From Gymnopilus junonius (lineage: Eukaryota; Basidiomycota; Agaricomycetes; Agaricales; Galerinaceae): 64,000 bases of DNA. The stretch lies in NCBI GenBank assembly GCA_015501075.1, contig JADNYJ010000112.1, forward strand, positions 1-64,000. The letters run 5' to 3'. The notes below the pieces were generated by a model. The model worked only from the letters and a program-made list of their open reading frames with translations, did not search any database and had not been told where the DNA came from. This document shows positions 58,901-64,000 of this stretch, one piece after another; position 1 is the first letter of the stretch, and the number at the start of each line of letters is the position of its first letter. Both the position numbers and the translations under genes were made by a program.

Positions 58901-59781
58901 GAAGAAGAGGCAATTTCTGTTCCTGCGCCTGAATCCGCAGCAAAACCCGTGGAGACTGCCTCTCAGCCTGAATCGATCGTCGCTCCTGAGGAGCAAGAGG
59001 TAGCTGAGGAGAAAGTAGATCCTGCATCCGAACCTGTTGAAGTGGTGGTCATTGATTCAGCGGAGAATGAGCTTGGAGTGGCTGTGGACACTCACGACAC
59101 TCCTGAGGTAGGAATAGATTACTCCGACACCGTTCATGATGACGAATTGGTTGATCTCCCTCCTGTCCCTCTTGTGGACACCGCTCCAGTCCAAATTCAG
59201 GACGATGCCCACATCACAATCCCTCTGCAAGAATCTTCCCCCGCAGAGGTTGCTCTTGCCACGGCCGAATCGGTGGTAGAGGAACACAGCGTCAAGGAAG
59301 TCCCGGTGGCCCCTGATATCCCTGAATCTGTCGCGCTTTCTGGAACGACTCCAGGACCAGAGCTGGCTTTGAGCTCCACCGAAGGCCAAGACATACTTGC
59401 CACGTCAGATAAAGTTGAAGCACTCGACGTCCCCCTTGGTAAGCCTCCTTGGCCGCTGCTTTGAATTGCAAGCACTGAACTTTTCTCTTACCCTCGTAAA
59501 GATATCACTTCAAATACAGGAACCGAAGTCGAAACTGTCAACGGGAATGGTCATCATGCTACCTCAGGAGGGGATACCATTGTACAGGAGGAGTCTGAGT
59601 CTGTCACCGACAAGGATGACAAACTGTATAATGCTCAAGACTCAGGTAAGTCTTTGCCTTGTTCATTGTTAAAGTCTGCGCTGACCCCTTTTGAATATCA
59701 GACGTCAAGCTCATTGAACCTGTTGAACCTCAAACAATTCTAGCTGAAGCAAATGGCCACGATTCCAAGACTGATGTCTAA
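49931..59781 (+). CDS. MSB1: Msb1/Mug8-family polarity protein with giant acidic low-complexity tail
   Basis: Exons 49931-50435, 50489-51050, 51115-59438, 59502-59645 and 59702-59781 encode about 3,200 residues. The first 900 form the Msb1/Mug8 (DUF1708) region, a RhoGAP-like fold in proteins acting with Cdc42/Rho1 in polarised growth. It starts MHSFLSKVFGRKKDEKE and includes NPMEALLLIRACSQAIVSRG, DIAAVLRWGLRHLQL and WLLTARRIEHKDDWHSFY. From about 52800 a tail of some 2,200 residues is built from Ala/Pro/Val/Glu words such as APVVEE and VEEEKVEPAP. The tail frame shifts by one base three times (54280, 56736-56737, 58395-58397), always where a G run is one short. These are probably sequence errors, since acidic coding continues. 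Confidence 0.8.
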
Positions 59782-60609
59782 GTCACCTCCCCTTCCAAAG
59801 GTATGTTACTCCCTCCTTGATCACAAATTAACTGCTGAATGACTTTGGGGCTAGACATTGAAGGTCACGAAGCACAGGCTGCGGAGTCAGAAAGAGCCAT
59901 ACCGGCAAACTAACATACAATCCAAGCCTAAATTCGGTTTATCCCGTTCTTTGAACCCTTTCCTTCCTGGATGATCTCTTCCTTGACCAACTTTCGTTTT
60001 AGCACCTATGTATTGTTTCCCATTTCTTCAACATCTGGTACAGAACTGCGCCATCTACTCCACGCTAGCTGCACCCCTGCTCCGTTCAAACCCTATACCC
60101 ATTGCTGAACATCGTCATCGTCATCTCCTCTAATCCCATATTGTGGTTAATCATATCATTTTCGTTATATTTCTAGGATACGTCTCCGTTCATGACTCTT
60201 ACGATTTATACTTTTCTATTCTACTTGCTCACTGTCCTGGCTATCACTCGTCGTTGGATCTGGTCACTCACTTCACCATTCGATACCTTTCAGTATGCAA
60301 TACCACAACCTGTTGTTACCCAATTTTCGTTCATTGATCTTGTTGTAGTGGCAATGTGTTCTTCTCCCCTCCAAATCAATATTGTGTTTGTATGTACAGT
60401 ACGTTGCTGTTCAGAACCAGTCTTGTAGGCCAGAAAACGGTTGCTATGTTCTTAATGCGCTTAAACCAGTAACAATGCGATCAGCACTCTGTTGTGGTAC
60501 TAATGGGCATTAACTGGCTTGCTGATGATACTCTAGAGTAGGAAGCGGCTATTTCGCCGATCACCCCTCATTCACGGTGTGGACATCCAACAAAGTCAAT
60601 ACCTAGATC
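59782..60609. other. Convergent intergenic region
   Basis: The 3' flanks of MSB1 and the rhodopsin-like gene. No gene was seen. Confidence 0.4.
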
Positions 60610-62019
60610 TTAAGGTCTGCTATGTCTTGTCTGCATCTCGATGTCTTCTGGAGTATTTAGATCTGTCCATGCAGTTGAGGGCACAGTAAGGTCCAGCTGA
60701 TTTGGCGACTCGGTCCAGTTAGACTCCTGTCGTCCGCTGCGATTGGGATGCGTTAATGGCGATATTGTATGTGCACTTCCCTGTAACTCTTCATTGTTCG
60801 GAAGAGGTCCGGGGGCGACATTACTAGCAGAAGGCATGGCGACTACAGGTTTACTCTCGTCGCGAAATAAACGATAAAGCGAAGTTACCACGATAAGCAT
60901 GTTGCACACGAGGAGCGATATCGGTCCCTTGGATTCTAATGAGCAATAAAAGGAAGGCAAATATTTCACAGACAGACCAAGATATATGGCTGGAAGATAA
61001 TAAGCATGAGGGAATTGCATGAGCCAGTGCAGCTCCCTTTCAATAGCTTACCGGAAACGTTGAGTGTGAGGTATAAATGATATTCCAAGCTGCCGTCAAG
61101 GAGGTAGCAGCAAAACAAGCTTGTATAAGGCGCCGAGCCGTGTAATCGAGCTTCAGTCCACCCCAGAAAGCGCAGGCTGGGATGATGACCAGAGATATAT
61201 CGGCGAAGAAATCAACTGTGAGCAGAAAATAAAAGTTTAGTCGATGTCAGGTTACAATGCGACATAGAAACTGCTACTTACACGTAAGCAACTCTGGAAT
61301 CCATGACGGTAGTATACATTGATATGGAGCTTCTTTTGACCAAATTGAATACATTTTAGCGCGCTTTACGGTCATGTATGATGTACATGCGACGAGTATA
61401 CCGAAAAATATTCCAGACAAGGCGATAGCTGATTTATATAGAAATGTGCCAGGCGGTGTGAATCTGGCAGTTGATAACGCGAAGCTGATACGAGTTGACC
61501 TAGGAACAAATGAGTTGAAGTCTTTGGTTTTTATTGTGTATCCTTACCAAAGCAAGATCCAAAACACTGAATTCACAATCCACGAGGCCACTATTTGGGA
61601 TATTACGACCTCTCGAGAGACATGGACTTTATGATCTTCATGAATTATGCATGTCAGAATTAAGGTCGCAGAGGATTTATTGGGCTTACAGACTGCGACC
61701 CCAAGTAACCACAGCGCAGGAAAGAGGACGAACTCGGCTGCAAGAGCCAGAGCGGCGAAGTAGTCGTCCAACCATAATTTTGACACTTTCCTTTGCCGAT
61801 ACAATCGGAAGAAACTGGATATAATGGCACCAACATGCAGAACGGTAATCCAGCCTTTTGACGATATGAGGAGAAATTATGAAGAACGTTGGGAAACATA
61901 CTGCGCCATGTTAAGATATTCCGTTTCGTAACCAGACGATGCCTGCACAATGCACACATGAATGTTAGGTGCTAAGAGCACTATTTTAATGGCTCTGGAG
62001 GTGCCTACCTTTCAACCAT
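60610..62019 (-). CDS. Fungal rhodopsin-like seven-helix membrane protein
   Basis: The minus strand carries several exons from MVERHRLVTKRNIL to a tail ending MQTRHSRP. Helices seen in order: WITVLHVGAIISSFFRLY; LWLDDYFAALALAAEFVL with the WxDDY motif of the fungal rhodopsin-like family; ASWIVNSVFWILLW; STRISFALSTARFTPPG; SAIALSGIFFGILVAC; VDFFADISLVIIPACAFWGG; and SLLVCNMLIVVTSLYRLF. About 80 hydrophilic residues follow. The family is common in filamentous fungi; no retinal-binding Lys is known for it, and its role is mostly undetermined. The junctions around the last intron (about 60960-61055) did not close cleanly by eye. Confidence 0.7.
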
Positions 62020-63304
62020 GCCAAATATTCTCCAATAGTTCTGTGAAAATGGTCGAAAGAGCGTCGCTGCTTGAAACCCGTGTCCACCACGAGGCGGTTC
62101 AGTCAAACCGCTGCCACTAACTCGGATTTCAGGGTGAGCTAGCTAGCTGAAACGGAGATCTCCATGCCCTGGAAGACGTTCTTCGCATATTCTGAGGGCC
62201 TGACAGCTCAGCCTTGGAGGCGTTTTGAAGTAGGTAAAGTGGTTTGTTCTCGGCCTACGTGTGCCACCCTCGGCAAAATCCGCGTTTTTTGATCGCTCTT
62301 GAGCTCGACAATTTGCGCTCTAACCGTCGGCTCTCGCAGTCCTTCACGACGACAACTCATACAGCTTATAAGAACTGTACCTCCTTCCTACCAAGGCTTT
62401 AGCAATCACTTCGACTTACTTTATCAATTTGAAAATGCAGGAATTCTCATGAAGATGGACACCGACCAAGGATGCAAAAACGCTGGGACTACTTATCGCA
62501 TCCGAGATAGACGCCACTGTATGAGATGCCACGAGGCAACAAACAACTTGAAGGCACGATACGACTTTGTCGCCACCAATTAAAGCTTGCAGCAGAGAAA
62601 GGCCTGATGTCAGCCATTCATATGTACCGTTTCCCAAGATAGGACCTTCTGTTCAGTACCATGCGCAGCACATTTACTTGTTCGTTCATGCTCATCATTC
62701 ACCAATGAAGTTGTGATCCACTTACTATACTTCTTTGGCGCTAGCTTTCATATTGCTTTCATCGGCCGTCTATACCTGCCGAAGACGGGCGGAAACAGAT
62801 GAGTATTTATTTATACAACCTCTCCCATGATATTCTGCTTCTATTTCTGATAGGCCTCTTTCCAGCGTTCACTGACAGACTGTCAAAACCAATATATAGG
62901 TGACAAGGGCCTCTACATTTATTTCACTTCCGTGACTCGGCCCAATTCTCGGGCCGCAATGACCTTACAGAGTTCTCCATCCCAATACACTGCCTCGCCG
63001 CCTGTAATGGCCAGTTCTGTTCACGCGGCTCAATTGTGTAAAGTAGGTATGGAACATTCCAATGCCACGTCCGAGCTCAGGTGCTTGCTCATTGATAAAC
63101 GATCCGGTCGATTTCTTTCACCGACGTCTACATCTACACATAGGCGATCTTAACTACTTTTCCGGTCTTCACAATTATAGCTCGGTGCGTGATATCAAGA
63201 CTTTCCTTCACGCAAATCTCTGTCCGATACTGCTCATCCGTTTGACATTAAATAACGTGCTCAGGGAAAGAAGGGACACTATCTTGTCCACTTTTCTACA
63301 CTCA
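62020..63304. other. Gene-poor region
   Basis: Left edge holds the promoter of the rhodopsin-like gene. Short open frames were inspected without finding domains, splice partners or RNA genes. Confidence 0.35.
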
Positions 63305-63592
63305 ATGACCGACATCGTCTACATTACTTTCATTAATCACGGCACTTACGCTGTCGAAGTCGCCTGGCTATGGAAAGGCAGCATGAAAAGGCAAACGGTC
63401 AACCCCCAAGATGAGCCGCATTTTCCCTTCGAAAAAGGAAAGAAGTATAGTCTTGTATTTCGTCGGGATGGTGCCGATCCTTATGTGCAGAAGTTTATCT
63501 GTCTCTTTTCTTATTCTGATAAATTTCTGACTGCATCTCGAAGGTTCACCTGGGATAATCAGGACGTTGTGCATGTAGAAGACTTCATCTGA
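63305..63592 (+). CDS. Small (95 aa) uncharacterised protein, first of a tandem pair
   Basis: A single open frame starts MTDIVYITFINHGTYAVEVA and continues WLWKGSMKRQTVN, FEKGKKYSLVFRRDG, and RRFTWDNQDVVHVEDFI. The start is supported by a second gene at 63957 that begins MSIVYVSFMNTGSDT with the same spacing. Alternating hydrophobic residues predict a small beta-sandwich. The F-x-N-x6-V-x-V-x-W pattern faintly recalls the VHL beta domain, but this is a weak resemblance. No signal peptide or membrane segment. An unspliced intron in the second half is possible. Function unknown. Confidence 0.5.
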   Translation: MTDIVYITFINHGTYAVEVAWLWKGSMKRQTVNPQDEPHFPFEKGKKYSLVFRRDGADPYVQKFICLFSYSDKFLTASRRFTWDNQDVVHVEDFI

Positions 63593-63956
63593 ACCACGAA
63601 TGGTTGTTCCCCTTAAATGACCACTGGCGCTCAAGTAGTGCTCACTAAAAGATTCTTCTAGCCCTCAACAAATTTAAAGGCGACTGTCGATTCAAGCGCT
63701 CATTTGAAGGATGGTACACCATATAAATATTAATAAACACACATTACTTAGTTTGGTTTAGTACAAAGCATCAGACATTGTACAGTGGTTCTGAGATAGC
63801 ATATTGACCCGACTAAAGCCAAATATGACCAGGCAACAAGGAAGGAACATCAGTTGCGAGTCTGGGTATCACCGGCATCATAAGGTTAAAGATTATAAAT
63901 GAGAATGCATTTAGGTTTGCTCCTGTTTAGATCTCACCCACCATTCGTCAAGTTCG
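63593..63956. other. Spacer between the two small tandem genes
   Basis: AT-rich spacer of 364 bases. It contains a TATA-like word at 63894-63900 and no coding sequence. Confidence 0.4.
63894..63900 (+). promoter_or_regulatory. TATA box of the truncated last gene
   Basis: TATAAAT lies 57 bases before the ATG at 63957, close to the usual fungal spacing. Confidence 0.4.
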
Positions 63957-64000
63957 ATGAGTATCGTCTACGTCTCGTTTATGAATACCGGCAGCGATAC
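63957..64000 (+). CDS. Start of the second small tandem gene (cut by window end)
   Basis: Fifteen codons are visible: MSIVYVSFMNTGSDT. They match the start of the 63305 gene (MTDIVYITFINHGTY) in hydrophobic pattern and the Asn-x-Gly position, so this is a tandem paralogue. Nothing more can be said within the window. Confidence 0.45.
   Translation, partial: MSIVYVSFMNTGSD

Noticed and set aside
52285..58996. Long antisense and off-frame open frames opposite the Msb1 tail
   Set aside because: They arise because the GAA/GCT/CCT/GTT codon repeat has few stops in other frames; their products are Ser/Thr/Ala- or Leu/Arg-monotonous with no splice logic.
1..64000. CRISPR array, rRNA operon, prophage or plasmid functions
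   Set aside because: The window is fungal nuclear DNA with spliceosomal introns; no regular repeats-and-spacers, rRNA or phage genes were found.

Overview
The window is nuclear DNA of a filamentous basidiomycete, most likely an agaricomycete. Genes are split by many short GT-AG introns (about 45-90 nt). There is a class I hydrophobin, a CBM20-tailed alpha-amylase, and a set of Agaricomycetes-type membrane proteins. No bacterial, plasmid or phage features were seen. All models below were spliced by hand from the sequence; no search was run.

Layout. 1-3 kb: 3' end of a membrane-protein gene, then a decayed hydrophobin copy and a decayed copy of an acidic zinc-ribbon gene whose intact relatives lie side by side at 24-26 kb. 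3-7.7 kb: three diverged copies of an uncharacterised helical gene family, two ending in a CaaX prenylation box. 8-15 kb: TSC10 (sphingolipid synthesis) and glycogen phosphorylase, both readable by homology but crossed by one-base losses, nearly all in homopolymers. 15-20 kb: a disordered NLS-bearing protein, an aminoglycoside-phosphotransferase-like relic and a PEBP gene. 21-26 kb: secreted alpha-amylase, the intact zinc-ribbon gene and the hydrophobin. 27-30 kb: mitochondrial oxodicarboxylate carrier divergent from SRP9. 32-48 kb: four single-span, Ser/Thr-rich surface-type proteins (one with a cupredoxin-like ectodomain) interleaved with VPS36, a rhodanese-domain protein and FMP46. 50-60 kb: an Msb1/Mug8-family polarity protein with a roughly 2,200-residue acidic low-complexity tail. 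60.6-62 kb: a fungal rhodopsin-like 7-TM protein. 63.3-64 kb: two tandem copies of a tiny uncharacterised gene, the second cut by the window end.

The genes do not form one pathway. The housekeeping genes (TSC10, GPH1, SRP9, VPS36, carrier, FMP46) are ordinary. The accessory parts are the CaaX helical family, the hydrophobin/zinc-ribbon duplication, the surface-protein cluster, the Msb1 tail and the small tandem pair at the end. Frameshifts are a theme. Those in GPH1, TSC10 and the Msb1 tail shorten homopolymers and look like uncorrected sequencing indels, whereas the zinc-ribbon copy at 1.5-2.8 kb carries base-substitution stops and is a true pseudogene.
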